The notes under the pieces are model-generated. The model did no database searches. It saw only the letters and a program-made list of their open reading frames with translations, and was not told where the DNA came from. From NCBI GenBank assembly GCA_947462335.1, contig OX381714.1, forward strand, positions 17,270,618 through 17,334,617: a stretch of DNA of 64,000 bases, given 5' to 3'. This DNA comes from Harmothoe impar. Taxonomy: Eukaryota; Annelida; Polychaeta; Phyllodocida; Polynoidae. The stretch's first letter is position 1; each line of letters starts with the position of its first letter. Below are positions 1-11,400 of the stretch, one piece after another. Made by a program: the position numbers and the translations under genes.

Positions 1-2
1 AC

Positions 3-1976
3 CTACAACGATTCTTAGGGCTACTGACGTACCTTGGGACATTCATTCCCAACCTCAGCTCACTTGCCGCTCCGCTGAGAGATCTGTTGAAGAAGGACTC
101 TGTCTTCATTTGGGAAGAAACTCATACGATCGCAGTCAAGAAGCTGAAAGAAGTCATGACATCCCGTATCGTCGCTTTCTACGATGTTACCAAACCCATC
201 AGCATAGAAGTTGATGCGTCGATGAAGGGATTGGGTGCATGTCTAGTACAGGAAGGAAAACCAATTGCCTTCGCATCCAAGACACTTACCACAACACAGA
301 GCAACTACAGCAACATAGAGAGAGAAATGCTTGCTGTTGTCTATGGGGTTGAACGATTCACATCATACCTTTACGGCAGATCATTTACAGTAGTGAGCGA
401 TCACAAGCCGTTAGAGATGATTGCGCGTAAAGCACTCTCATCCGCCCCGCCACGACTGCAGCGTATGTTACTGAAGATACAAGGTTACGACTACAGTGTT
501 TTGTACCGTCCAGGGAGCCAAATGGTCATTTCTGATACACTTTCCCGGTTGCCTAACCCAAAAGATACAGGAAATGTCACGCTTGATGTCAGAGTCGATG
601 ATATCACCCTGGATCTGATACACTTCAGTCCCGAGAAACAACACCACCTGAGAACCAAGACCAGGGAGTGTCCAGTGTTGAACGCACTCGCAGAAGTCAT
701 CTATACTGGATGGCCGGAAAGCATCAAAGAGCTTCCTACTGACCTGCGGCCTTACTGGAGCTTCCGTGACACGCTAGGAATAGAGGATGGTGTGATCTTC
801 AAGGGAAAGCAGGTTGTGATACCACCCTCGATGCAGCCTGAGCTACTGAAGCAACTACACGTAGGACACCAGGGTATCGAGAAAACACGATTGTTAGCAA
901 GAGAAACCATCTACTGGCCTGGGATAAACGATGATGTCAGCAAAATGATCAAGACCTGCCCACTTTGCCAGGAGTTCCAGGAAGCAAACACGAAAGAACC
1001 AATGTTACCCACAGAGGTTCCTGATGGACCCTGGAAGGTACTAGGTACTGATCTGTTCGAGATAAAAGGCAAGATGTTTATCATTGTGTCTGACTATTAT
1101 TCGAAATTTCCATTTGTGAAGGAACTTTCCTCAGCAACCTCTGCCTCCGTAGCAAGCTACGTAGAAGGTATATGCAGTGTGCTTGGGAAGCCTAACACCA
1201 TCCGATCTGACAATGGACCCCAGTACACAGGAGAAGCCTTCCAGAAAACCTGCAGAGAGTGGGAGATCCAGCACGTAACATCATCTCCTGAATTCCCACA
1301 ATCCAATGGATTTATAGAGCGACAGATTAAATGGATTAAGCCAATACTAAAGAAAGCAATGAAGTCAGGACAAAACATCCAAAAGGTTCTCTTAAACATC
1401 AGAGCAACCCCCATAGACAATGTCATTCCGTCGCCAGGGGAGCTGCTGATGAAGCGAAAACTAACAGCAAGTCTTCCATTCCGCAGCGAAGAAACTGCAA
1501 GCGGACAAGTGAAAGAAAGAATGCTGGAACGGCAGACCAAAAGCAAGGCTTACCATGATAGAGGAGCGAAAGACTTAGCACCACTATACCCTGGGCAACG
1601 GGTCAGTGTGTACGACAAGTCGACACATGCTTGGCGTCCAGGACAGGTCATTGAGCCAAGTGATGCAGCACCTCGATCATATATCGTGGAGAACCAGAGA
1701 GGAAGTCTGGTTAGGCGTAATCGAGTCCATCTACAAGAGAGACCAGAAGGAAGACCATTGGAGATTCAGCAGCCGACAACACCTATAAGGCCATCACATC
1801 CGCCTGCCTCAGATACGTCTCCAAGGCTGCAACGACCACCGTCACCACAACTGGCTCCGAAGCATCCACCTCCGCCAAAACCACCATCGAGGCCGTTAGA
1901 TGCACCAGCCAGTCATGCGGGAACAACTACCCGGAGTGGACGGGTGTCAATAATGCCAAGCAGATATAAAGACTAA
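3..1976 (+). CDS. pol: Ty3/gypsy Pol polyprotein, C-terminal part: RT end, RNase H, integrase
   Basis: The frame is open from base 3 and has no start in the window; upstream residues read as the RT LQRFLGLLTYLGTFIP connection motif. RNase H follows, with VDASMKGLGA, the EREMLAVVYG glutamate, VVSDHKPL and an SDTLSRLP end. The integrase has an HHCC zinc finger (HVGHQGIEKT ... CPLCQ) and a complete DDE triad: D in GTDLFEIKGK, D in IRSDNGPQYT, and E about 35 residues later in SNGFIERQ. A GPY/F-like segment (PGQRVSVYD) and a proline-rich tail close the protein. The catalytic residues look intact, so the enzyme part could be functional if the missing 5' part is also intact. It acts in cDNA synthesis and genomic insertion of the element. 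Confidence 0.93.
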   Translation, partial: LQRFLGLLTYLGTFIPNLSSLAAPLRDLLKKDSVFIWEETHTIAVKKLKEVMTSRIVAFYDVTKPISIEVDASMKGLGACLVQEGKPIAFASKTLTTTQSNYSNIEREMLAVVYGVERFTSYLYGRSFTVVSDHKPLEMIARKALSSAPPRLQRMLLKIQGYDYSVLYRPGSQMVISDTLSRLPNPKDTGNVTLDVRVDDITLDLIHFSPEKQHHLRTKTRECPVLNALAEVIYTGWPESIKELPTDLRPYWSFRDTLGIEDGVIFKGKQVVIPPSMQPELLKQLHVGHQGIEKTRLLARETIYWPGINDDVSKMIKTCPLCQEFQEANTKEPMLPTEVPDGPWKVLGTDLFEIKGKMFIIVSDYYSKFPFVKELSSATSASVASYVEGICSVLGKPNTIRSDNGPQYTGEAFQKTCREWEIQHVTSSPEFPQSNGFIERQIKWIKPILKKAMKSGQNIQKVLLNIRATPIDNVIPSPGELLMKRKLTASLPFRSEETASGQVKERMLERQTKSKAYHDRGAKDLAPLYPGQRVSVYDKSTHAWRPGQVIEPSDAAPRSYIVENQRGSLVRRNRVHLQERPEGRPLEIQQPTTPIRPSHPPASDTSPRLQRPPSPQLAPKHPPPPKPPSRPLDAPASHAGTTTRSGRVSIMPSRYKD

Positions 1977-2131
1977 AGTTGACGTTTGACAACTAGGGCA
2001 AAATAATCCCTACAAACGTCAGGGGGACAGGGCAGTCTACCCTTAACCCACCATTACATATAATCTTCAATACATAAGACAATTTGACAAATTGATTTCA
2101 TATACCCATAACATCTTTGTAATAAGGGGGA

Positions 2132-2341
2132 TGTAGTGATATCCAGTGATAGCCACCTCACCAAGTGGTATAATCAGGAACTAATAATATAGCCTTTGAC
2201 TCCACCTGGTGGTGGACTGGGGAACTTGGGTATCAGCCATTATGGAGCCATATTTGAAGATGTAAACATGCCAGTCATCTCAGGAATAAATCTATCAACA
2301 TCTGCCTTACCAACTACTTAAATGGTTGCATTATCATTACA
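2132..2341 (+). mobile_element. probable 3' LTR of the gypsy element (about 210 bp)
   Basis: The segment starts with TG straight after an aaggggg purine tract and ends in CA (cattaca). An AATAAA signal lies at 2285-2290. These are the expected marks of an LTR and its polypurine primer site. The matching 5' LTR is outside the window, so the boundaries are inferred. Confidence 0.65.
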
Positions 2342-2757
2342 CTGTCCTTAGTATCCTATACCCGTACTTAGTACCCTATACCCGTACTTAGTACCCTATA
2401 CCCGTCCTAAGTACCCTATACCCGTCCTCACTGCCCTATACCCATCCTCACTGCCCTATACCCATCCTCACTGCCCTATACCCATCCTCACTGCCCTATA
2501 CCCGTCCTCACTGCCATATATCCGTCCTCACTGCCCTATATCCGTCCTCACTGCCATATACCCATCCTCACTGCCCTATATCCGTCCTCACTGCCCTATA
2601 TCCGTCCGCACTGCCATATGCCCGTCCTCACTGCCCTATATCCGTCCTCACTGCCCTATATCCGTCCTCTCTGCCATATACCCGTCCTGACTGCTATATG
2701 CCCGTCCTCACTGCCATATACCCGTCCTCACTGCCATATACCCGTCCTCAGTACCCA
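2342..2757 (+). repeat. 20-bp minisatellite
   Basis: About 20 tandem units of a 20-bp motif (cctcactgccctatacccgt and variants). The array starts at the gypsy LTR end, so the element may have been inserted at the edge of the array. Confidence 0.9.
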
Positions 2758-2888
2758 TAAGGCTGGAGGATAGGTAGGGGAGGGATTGGAGGTTGAAGTT
2801 ATATAAGTAGGGAGAGGTAGGGATGTGTAGGAAGAGGGCTAATCATATGTAGGGATATTTCGGGGATATAGGCAGGAAAGTGAGTAGG

Positions 2889-3055
2889 GCGGGCTACAGA
2901 GGACAGGGGGAGGACACAGTGGGCAGGGGGAGGACACAGAGGGCAGCGGGAGGACGCAGTGGGCAGGGGAAGGACACAGAGGGCAGGGGGAGGACACAGA
3001 GCACAGGGGGAGGACAAGGAGGGCAGGGGGAGGACACAGTGGGCCGGACAGGGTA
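2889..3055 (+). repeat. 18-19 bp G-rich minisatellite
   Basis: Tandem copies of gggcagggggaggacacag. Because the unit length is a multiple of three in places, long open frames appear on both strands, but they are low-complexity and not genes. Confidence 0.85.
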
Positions 3056-3179
3056 CAGACACCGGGCAGGAGGAGGAGGGCACAGGGGGAAGGAACAGAG
3101 AGCCCCCTTCCTCAGATAAGAGAAAGGATGGATAAAGTGAAATCCCTCCTTTCCCCAGTAAGGGTGGGTATTGATACAT

Positions 3180-4060
3180 ATATGTACCAATACCCACCCT
3201 TAGGGTTAATCCTGATATAAGGGACTAAGACCAGGAATAAGGCCTATATCCCAGGTTTAGTGTACCTTAACTCAGGCTTAGGTCCCTTAATCTGGGTTAA
3301 GGTCCTGAAACCGGGATTAAGGTCTCCAAACTCGGGATAAGGGGCCTTAACTTGGGTAAAGGTGTCTAAACCTGGGTTTAGGGCCCTTAACCCGAGTTAA
3401 GGGCCCATAAACTGGGTTTAAGGGAAGTTTATCCATCAGGCTTGCCATAAACCCCTCCTTGCTCCAGTAAGGGTGGGTAGTGGTAGATGTACCCATAAAC
3501 CCATACTAAGTTACTTAAACCTGGTTTAAGGGAGTTAATCCTGGAACCCATATTATGTGACCAAAGGGTGGGTAAGAGAAAGGATGGGTAAAGTGAAACC
3601 CACCCTTTCTGCAGTAAGGGTGGGTAGTGGTAGATATACCCATACTTTGTTACTAAAATCTGGTTTAAGGGAGTTACTCCTGGTATATGGGCCCCTAGAC
3701 TCACCCTTTCTCACCAAAGGATGGGTATTGATACATTACCCATCCTTTGTACCTTATACCAGGATTAAGCAGTACCTATACCCACCCTTTCTACAACCCA
3801 TCCTTTCTCTAGTTAATCCTGGTATAAGGGACTAAAACCAGGAATAAGGCCCTTAACTCGGGTTTAGAGTACCTTAACCCAGGTTAAGGCCCCTTATCCT
3901 GGGTTTTGGGCCTTATTCCGGGATTGAGGTCTCTAAACTCGAGTTAAGGGGCCTTAACCTGAGTTAAGGTCTCTAAACCCGAGTTAAGGGCCCTTAAGTC
4001 AGGTTAAGGGCCCATAAACTGAGTCTAAGAGAAGTTTACCCATTAGGCTTGCCATACACA
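3180..4060. repeat. degenerate palindromic TTAAGGG/CCCTTAA satellite with interspersed 'gggtgggta' units
   Basis: Some 40 loose copies of a roughly 20-bp unit of the form ccttaacccgagttaaggg, itself partly palindromic. Around 3460-3800 they are mixed with copies of a second unit (cccaccctttct ... agtaagggtgggtagtggtag). The block runs directly into the truncated Toll-like receptor sequence at about 4076. It resembles telomere hexamers only in base composition; the period is different. Confidence 0.8.
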
Positions 4061-4075
4061 CCACACCATATTCTA

Positions 4076-5202
4076 GGAACCTGAGTGTTGTTTGTACCAG
4101 TTCCATCATTTTAGAATTACCAGGTGAACTGCCACCATTGCCGGATGGCAGCTATTCATACTATCTGCATTGGGGAGGGACAGCCCTTGAGGAAGTCTCT
4201 GCAAGAAGCTACCTAGGTGAGGCTGCTGAAGCCATATTCAGCAAAAACAATATAACAAACATCACTTTACAGGCTTTATTCTCATTGAGAAATGTAAGAA
4301 AACTCCACCTTGACAACAATCGCTTGCAGTGTTTACCAGATAACATCACTTCTGTTACATTAAGGCCTGATGTTGAATTGAGGCTGGGTAACAATCCTTG
4401 GGTGTGTGACTGTGAGGCAGTGGCCATGAAGGAGTGGTTAGTCAAGAACCACAAAAACATCCAAGACTTGAATAAGGTTCGATGTTTCTTGCCAGCTAAT
4501 ACGCGTGGCAAGTTGATACTAGATGTTGGTGAATCTCGAATGTGTTACATTGCAGAGACCCAAAAGAAACAAACTAACCCTGTCTTAGGAATCTTAGGAG
4601 GGATCATTACATTTCTGATAATTTGCCTGCCTGTTATTTGTGTTATCAAAATAAAACGTGGTGTCAGGGTCCATAAAAGAAAAGGCTGGGAGCCAAAGGA
4701 TGAAGCAGTTGAGGAAGTTGATGATGCTAAAGAGTTTGATGTGTTTGTAAGTTATGCTAATGAAGATGAGGAGTATGCAGGAGAATACTTGATTCCTGAG
4801 CTGGAAAACCGTGGGTTTAAAGTGTGCTTTCACCGTGTTCACTTTCTGGCAGGGAAGAACATCATTGACAATATATGTGAGTGTATAGCAAAGAGCAAGA
4901 AAATGCTTGCCTTCTACTCAATGAACTATAAGGAGAGTGGCTTTGGTATGTATGAGTTCACGATGGCCATGCAGTTAGACATTGAGAAAGGTACAAATAA
5001 CCTTATAACTATCAAAGATACTGATCTGGATGTAGAAAACCTTCAGATCTCTCATACTACTTATTTCCGGACTACCTCATATGTCATTAAAGAAGAACCT
5101 ACCTTCTGGAGAAACCTGCTGTATGCCCTCCCCAAACAGAAACTTGGTGTTGTGGCTGAAGAACATCAGGACCAGGACCAGGAGGAGGAGGATCGGGTCT
5201 AG
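4076..5202 (+). pseudogene. Toll-like receptor fragment: LRRNT end, LRRs, LRRCT, TM and TIR only
   Basis: Homology to the other TLR in this window begins at about 4076 (RNLSVVC matching MNLSVIC) in a frame open from 4018, and has no ATG start. It covers the second cysteine cluster, two or three LRRs (LHLDNNRLQCLP), an LRRCT (NNPWVCDC), a membrane segment (ILGGIITFLIICLPVICVI) and a full TIR domain (FDVFVSYANEDEEYA, box 3 FWRNLLYALP). All N-terminal LRRs and the signal peptide are absent; the sequence upstream is satellite. A TTCTAG that could act as a splice acceptor sits exactly at the homology edge, so a split gene cannot be excluded. A 5'-truncated duplicate is more likely because the paralogue is continuous across this point. 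The TIR is nearly identical to the copy at 22.1-22.6 kb. Confidence 0.8.
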
Positions 5203-5216
5203 TACTTATCTAAAGC

Positions 5217-5530
5217 GCTGATTCCACTGCTGTCGATAGACGGACGCGCCCACTTTTTGGACGGATCCGTCGACGGACGAAGCAGTGGAAGCAGCTTTAA
5301 TCCATCAAAATGACCCAAAAATGTCGACAGCTGTGCTAGTTTGACTTCCACTGACCCGTCCGTCGATCGATCTGTCGACGGACGTGTCAATGGAAGCCAA
5401 AATATTGTGGCCACTTTTCTGTCATTTCCGTTGTCGGATGGAGGATTTTGGTTTCCACTAATACGTCCGTCGACGGAAACGTCAGTGGACGGATTCATCC
5501 ATCGACGGATACGTCGATGGAACACGTTGA
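5217..5530. repeat. palindromic repeat cluster built on CCGTCGACGG
   Basis: Several copies of ccgtcgacggacg, each close to gtcagtgga or ccactgac, occur in both orientations. The outer parts (ttccactgctgtcgatagacgg and the complement of cgtcgatggaacacg) pair imperfectly, so the block may be a fold-back element sitting just 3' of the TLR fragment. Confidence 0.65.
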
Positions 5531-8176
5531 CTTGCCATACATCCCAGCATATCACTTACATATTGAGTTTTCTTATCATGCTTTTATATCACATTTTGCT
5601 GCAATTAAGTGCTTGTGAATACCGACTGATGTTTAGCAATATGGCCTAATGAGGAGGCGTACATTCTTGAATGATTGCTATATGAAAGCTAATCATGTGT
5701 AAGTTTGTATTGTAGTATATCATAGTCCGAAGAAACTATGACGTAGAGTAGGAAACATAACAAGATATCTGACGGTGTATGATAACTATCTAAGATAGTA
5801 CATACATGTAAAATCAATATTGAAAGTGAAATGATTTATTGAAAAGTACTGAATTATGTAAATACTCATATACAAATACAGACCAACTGGTTTATTGTTC
5901 AGGTATTACAACTTATCTAAGAGCACAGCAGTGCCATTGGGAACCCATGACTTTTAGTCCCATTGAAAAGCATACACCAGTATTTCACAATAGTATCTTT
6001 ACTTATTTTGAAACAATAAAGGTAAACAATCAACACAAAGAAGCATTTGTGTGAGTCTATTGACTGGCTATTTCACTTGTTGTATTTCGCATTCCCCTGT
6101 GAAACAACCTCATATCCCTAAACAATTCCCCTCTATATTATTAAAAACTCCTTATAATCATATACCCTGCAATAACCTATGTGCGAGTACGCTGACCTAC
6201 ATGAGTTACCATGGTGACCCCCGGGGTGCTGCGGGCAAGCTCGCGTCCACTCACGCCCCTCCAGTGACCCTGTTGACGGGCTGTACCCACACCAGTGTCC
6301 GGCAAGTCTCCCAGCTGAGCCCGTGACCTCTGTGGGTGGATATTTGTATCTTCTGTAATATGATTATTAAAACTATAAAACCTTCCAAAACCCGACAGGT
6401 GAGGTGACATGATCATCTCTTTATAGTGTAACCATTTTATCAAATGCAGGGTATCAATCTACAGAAGAATTCTGACCAAAACAAAATGTAAACATGGACC
6501 CATACATAGCTAAAGCAAGGAATCAAGATGGCGCAGGGGGAAAGCTTGGCAGCAGTAGCAACCGCCAGGACCCTAGCAACGGCCGTTATCAGAGCCGGCC
6601 CCCCTGCGGTGCCCTCTTCTCGCACACGGGTTATTTGTATATCCATCAAAGGTTCCCCTGTATAGTTGACAATTTCAAAAGGTCTAAAGAAAGAAAAAGA
6701 AATATCAATAGAGCGTATAGAGCAACGCCTACTGAGATAAAAAAAACACACACATATAAAAACATGTAAAAAAACATATGTAGCTAAGGAGCTACCTAAT
6801 ACAAAATAAATGATAATGATATGAGTTCAATTAAAATATTCATATTAATGATAACACAAGAAATATTCGATAGATATTCCAATAAATATATGGTTTTGGC
6901 AAGTCCCCATACATTCGTTGATGTTACAGCAGGTTGTAGGTATGGTATGCTACATTCCATGTTATACCACTGCCTTTTGAGTGCTTGCACAGAAATTGAT
7001 ACACCAATGCAGAACTGGAGCATCATGACTACAAAATTATATAATGAAGGGAACCTCAAAGGGTAAATCCCTGCCCTATAATGAATTAGTCAGTATACCC
7101 AGGTCCAACTCATACCATATTTCCAATGACAGTTAATCCTATCTGTATTACCAAGGCACTTAACCAGAGTGCGCCACCTGTAAATATACAGTTGTTAATG
7201 TGTTAACCTGTTTTGTGTTAACCACGGGATATTGAAACAGGGTAGCCTTCAGTCTGACGACTAGCACAACACTGAAATAACACTTTTTATAATGTCCCAT
7301 TTCTTCGATAATAATGTATCCTTGAGTAAATCACCTGTTTACAGATACGCATAGCCCGCTAGGATGTATGCTAAAAGTCAAGCATTGCTGCTGCAGCGCC
7401 CATAAAATATACATAATATGATTGTCCACGCATTTTCCTATAAATAGATAGCATTATGCCCCTTCATAGATATACACCGATGGTGCAAATAATTGTCAAG
7501 CAGCTCAGGCACCGTTCTGCCTTATATAGATACAGCGTGAGCTGCTATACGTGATGTATCTATCTGTAGTTGCACAGAAGTCAAACCTGAATTTACCGAA
7601 ATTGAAGACCGTAACAAATTTAAATTAGCCATTAAGAAAGGCTACAGTAACTGCTTTATGTAGTTACCGGTTTCTCTTTTTATACTTGTAACATATATGG
7701 TATATAATATTGTACTTGTATGTTAATTGTACCTGACTCAGTGATAGCCATACCATTGTATTGTATGCGTTAATGTAAAGACAGCAATCATAGGGGCCCT
7801 AGCGGAGGTAATGCAACGTGCACATGCTAGGTTTAATACATTTATTATCTTTTGATGTAATTGTATTATTTTCCCGAATAAAACACTTTAAAAAAAGAAG
7901 CAAAAGCGATTTCAATAACCTAGGTACAAATTTCGCTATAGTGTAAATGGTCTAGAAAGTGACTTTGTGATCTAATCAGGGGCTCTTAATATCAGCGACC
8001 CTGGGGGGGGGGTCTTCTATGAGAGGTAATATCATACATTTAAAGGTTGTCGTATACGTAACATTATACGCTTTCATGTAAGCTGCTGTCTTCCATAGAT
8101 TTCCAGGCTTGGTTTCCCAGACAGCAGTATAGCAGTGAAGGTCTTATCCTTATGGTTCCTGCTACTGTTTTTGATA
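5531..8176. other. intergenic, no convincing gene
   Basis: AT-rich DNA. I see a fold-back fragment near 6035-6100 related to the elements at 31.2 and 62.2 kb, a possible LINE scrap (6526-6770), and AATAAA followed by an A-run near 7876. Open frames are short and without protein-like composition. Confidence 0.6.
6526..6770 (+). mobile_element. possible 5' scrap of a non-LTR retrotransposon ORF1
   Basis: A short GC-rich island inside AT-rich DNA starts with caagatggcgc, which matches the YY1-type motif found at L1-like 5' ends. The ATG frame reads alanine-rich then RVICISIKGSPV before a stop, and the same frame resumes with ISKGLKKEKEISIERI. This looks like a decayed coding piece. Assignment to a LINE is a guess from composition and start context only. 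Confidence 0.3.
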
Positions 8177-8392
8177 GGGTAGATTCACCATGAGTCGGAC
8201 ACATACCTTGAGACGGACCGTGAAATTTGAGGTTATTTATAAACACCACTACTTCAAACGTTTGTTTTTTGGAAAGAACAACACTTAAACTTTACTATTA
8301 TTCACAAACAAAGGGCTCCAAATGCTTGAACAGCCACAAAATCGAGTGTCCGTCTCAAGGTACGTGTCCGGCTCCAGGTGAATCTACCCTAA
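8177..8392. repeat. fold-back element (about 43-bp inverted arms)
   Basis: The arm gggtagattcacc ... ccttgagacgg at 8177-8219 is repeated in inverse at about 8347-8392 (gtgtccgtctcaagg ... gaatctaccct). It lies just 3' of the stop codon of the IPT gene, so its 3' UTR probably carries this hairpin. Confidence 0.75.
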
Positions 8393-8413
8393 TCCTTTCT
8401 ATCCATCAGAGCC

Positions 8414-11400
8414 TTATGCATGGTCATCCCAATTCCACACAGCAGCATGTAGTTGACGCGATGGTTCCGGCAACCTGGCCCTATGCTGCACGATACTTCT
8501 TGCCGTTGATCTATGGACATATGCCGCTGAAGTTCCTGGACTATTTCCATTTTGTCTATTACCTGGCCATACATGCCTCGATGGACGAGTGTCAGCCGCC
8601 CGTTCGTACACGTCGTGACGGCTATTTTTATTGTGGCGGCCATTTTGATTGGGGCGGCCATTTTGGTGGCTATGTTGGTAATAGTCGTTATCACCCCTCT
8701 TCTGATACCTGCTCTGGTGCTGACTGAAACCCCGGGGTGCCCTTGAAGTAGCCCTTGGAAGAGACACACTTATGACTGTATCATCTGCAAAAGGTGGTTT
8801 TCTGAAGGTTCCTGGTTTGGCAAAGATGACAGGCTTGGTATATGGGGTCTGGTCAGGATCAGAGAGTGAGATACTGTTGGAGTGTTTCCTGTAGCAATAA
8901 ACTACAACTGCCACGAGAGTGATGATGAGACAGAAGAAGACGACACCGACACCGATGAGAATGTTGCGTAAAGTGTTCCCTGGGTACATCAGGAAGCCGA
9001 CCTCCCTCACTTGGCCAGCATAATAGACCTGAAATATTACAAATAATATTCAGACTGCGTAAACCTGAAATGCTGAAAACTAATTTTAACCTGAGCAATT
9101 CACATCAATTTGTAAACCAGCTGAACTTCTACTTCTACAGCCATAATATTAGCTCACAAAACAATCATGTTGTGTCCCCTATTTTTTCTTTTCTATCTGG
9201 TCAGTTTTCTGAGACAATGCGATAGCTTTAAAAGTTGTCAGGCATTATAGCTTCTGCTAAACACCTGGGCGTTTACATGTCCATATCATTCTTCAAATAA
9301 ATACCGTGGCATCTTTTTGCCGCTTCTTTTGGGATAGAAAATTAAATACACTATGTGTTCATGATTTTACATAGATGTAACTAAATTACATCCACACTTT
9401 ATTTTTTGGAAATACAAGATCTCCTATGCTTAAGCACTGCATGGCCGTATTCAATGGCACCATTGAATACAATGTGGCCATATTCAATGGGCTAAGAAAA
9501 AGTAGTTTTCCCTTAATAAAATGGCCTCAAATAAAAAAATAAACACAAATGCCAACTACATTGATACCACTCTGATGTATTTCACTCGTGGGGGCTGGGG
9601 CACATCCCACTCAGCCTGCGGCTTCGTGGGATACTGCCCCAGCCCCCATTCGTGAAATACAACAGAGACGGTATCAATGGGCGTTGGCATTTGTCTATGT
9701 ATCATACACCACTTCAGTAAGGAATACAAGATTTTAATTTGTCAACTATGTACACTATAGTCTTAATTTATACTTACAATGACAGGTATCTGACCAGGTC
9801 CTAAAGAGGCCTGAGCATCTGTCTGTGGTTCTGTACCAGGAGGTTCACATTCAATTTGATCCGAGAGAACCTTGATGTTTGTACAGTTCTCCCCACCAAC
9901 AGTTACAGCATAGTCAGCCTGTGTTAGAGCAGCCAGGAGATCCTTACCCTGCAGGCACAATAAGACATTTGGTTCCAGTTGAATCATTTCAATATATATT
10001 CTATTCATACAATCATGTGCTGACAATGTATATCAAACAAGAATCATATACAACAATGTTTGCTTTATCAACTGGTATTTGACCCTATAAGGACGTCGTA
10101 GTGACTCTGAAGAGAAATTAAACATGAATGGTTGGCATGATTCATCAATGTGATGCCCATGCTGTATCTAAAGCCAGAAGCAGGGTATAAAAGGCTTGAG
10201 TTCCTGTCCTGACTCCACTCTAACCCTTATTGTCAGGGAATCAGCATGTGTGGAATTAAAGAGTTGCCATACTTGACTGATGGATAGTGAGTGTGTTGTG
10301 ATGCCTCGCATTGTTTGTGTGAAGCTGGGAGCTTCAAACTGACCTTTATAGTGAGTGTGTGTTGCCTCGCAGTGTTTTTGTGAAGCTGGGAGGTTGAAAC
10401 TGACCTTTATAGTGAGTGTGTTCCTCGCAGTGTTTGTGTGAAGCTGGGAGGTTCAGACTGACCTGTATAGTGAGTGTTTCCTGGTAGTATATGTGTGAAG
10501 CTAGGAGGTTCAAACTGACCTTTATAATGAGTGTCTTGCCTCGTAGTTTTTGTGTAAAGCTAGGAGGTTCAAACGCTTCGAGTACTGGGTCCTCGAACAC
10601 CTGCAGCCTCTTGTAGTCTGTCACCTGTATGACCGGCACGCCATCTGGGGGAGCAAGGTGTCACTGCATGAAAATTCCCATTTAAGTACATTTAAGTGTA
10701 CCAAAATATCGGGAAATGTCCTGGAAATGTCGTTTGGAGCTTGCCATGAAATATAAGATACCTTAAATTTACCGGAAATGTCAAATGACATTTCCGGTAA
10801 ATTTAAGGTAAACTTAAATCTTCCCGAAATGTCATTTGACATTTCCGGAAAATTTAAGGTAAACTTAAATCTTCCTGAAATGTCAAATGACATTTCCAGT
10901 ACTTTATGGTAAACTTAAATTTTCCCGAAAATGTCAAATGACATTTCCAGTAAATTTGAGGTAAACTTAAATCTTCCCACAATGTCAAATGACATCTCCG
11001 GTAAATTTGAGGTAAACTTAAATCACATTTGGCAAATTCTGTAAATTTGGGTTCTCCTTCTATTTATTGGAAACGTCATGGAGGGGAGTTAGGGCACAAT
11101 TATACCTTTACAATACATTATTTTAAAGGCTTCTGCATGATACTAACCAGGGCAGTTAGGGGACACTGATCCCGTTATTATACATTATTTGAGGGTTTCT
11201 GGGGGGGTACATCCCATGATACTAACCAGGGGAGTAAGAGGACCCTAACCCCGGTATTAAACATTATTTTGAGGGTTTCTGGAGGAGTACAAGCCATGAT
11301 ACTAACCAGGGGAGTAAGGGGACCCTAACCCCGGTATTAAACATCATTTTAATAGTTTCTGGAGGAGTACAACCCATGATACTAACCAGGGGAGTAAGGG

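Larger units (their letters stand above)
1..2341 (+). mobile_element. Ty3/gypsy LTR retrotransposon, 3' part (pol end, 3' LTR)
   Basis: The window opens inside the reverse transcriptase of a Ty3/gypsy element. RNase H, integrase, a purine-rich tract (2125-2130, aataaggggg region) and a probable 3' LTR follow in the usual order. The 5' half (gag, protease, most of RT and the 5' LTR) lies outside the window. The pol frame has no stop before its natural end, so this copy looks young or only lightly decayed. Gypsy order (RT-RNaseH-IN) is established for the family; completeness outside the window is unknown. Confidence 0.9.

Noticed and set aside
2799..3197. Cys/Pro-rich and Gly/Arg-rich frames on opposite strands
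   Set aside because: Products of the 18-19 bp repeat.
3180..4060. Interstitial telomere array
   Set aside because: The motif looks like TTAAGGG in places, but the period is about 20 bp and palindromic, not a 6-bp telomere repeat.
8227..8769. Plus-strand frame opposite the IPT receptor tail
   Set aside because: Antisense shadow of the last exon; composition is not protein-like.
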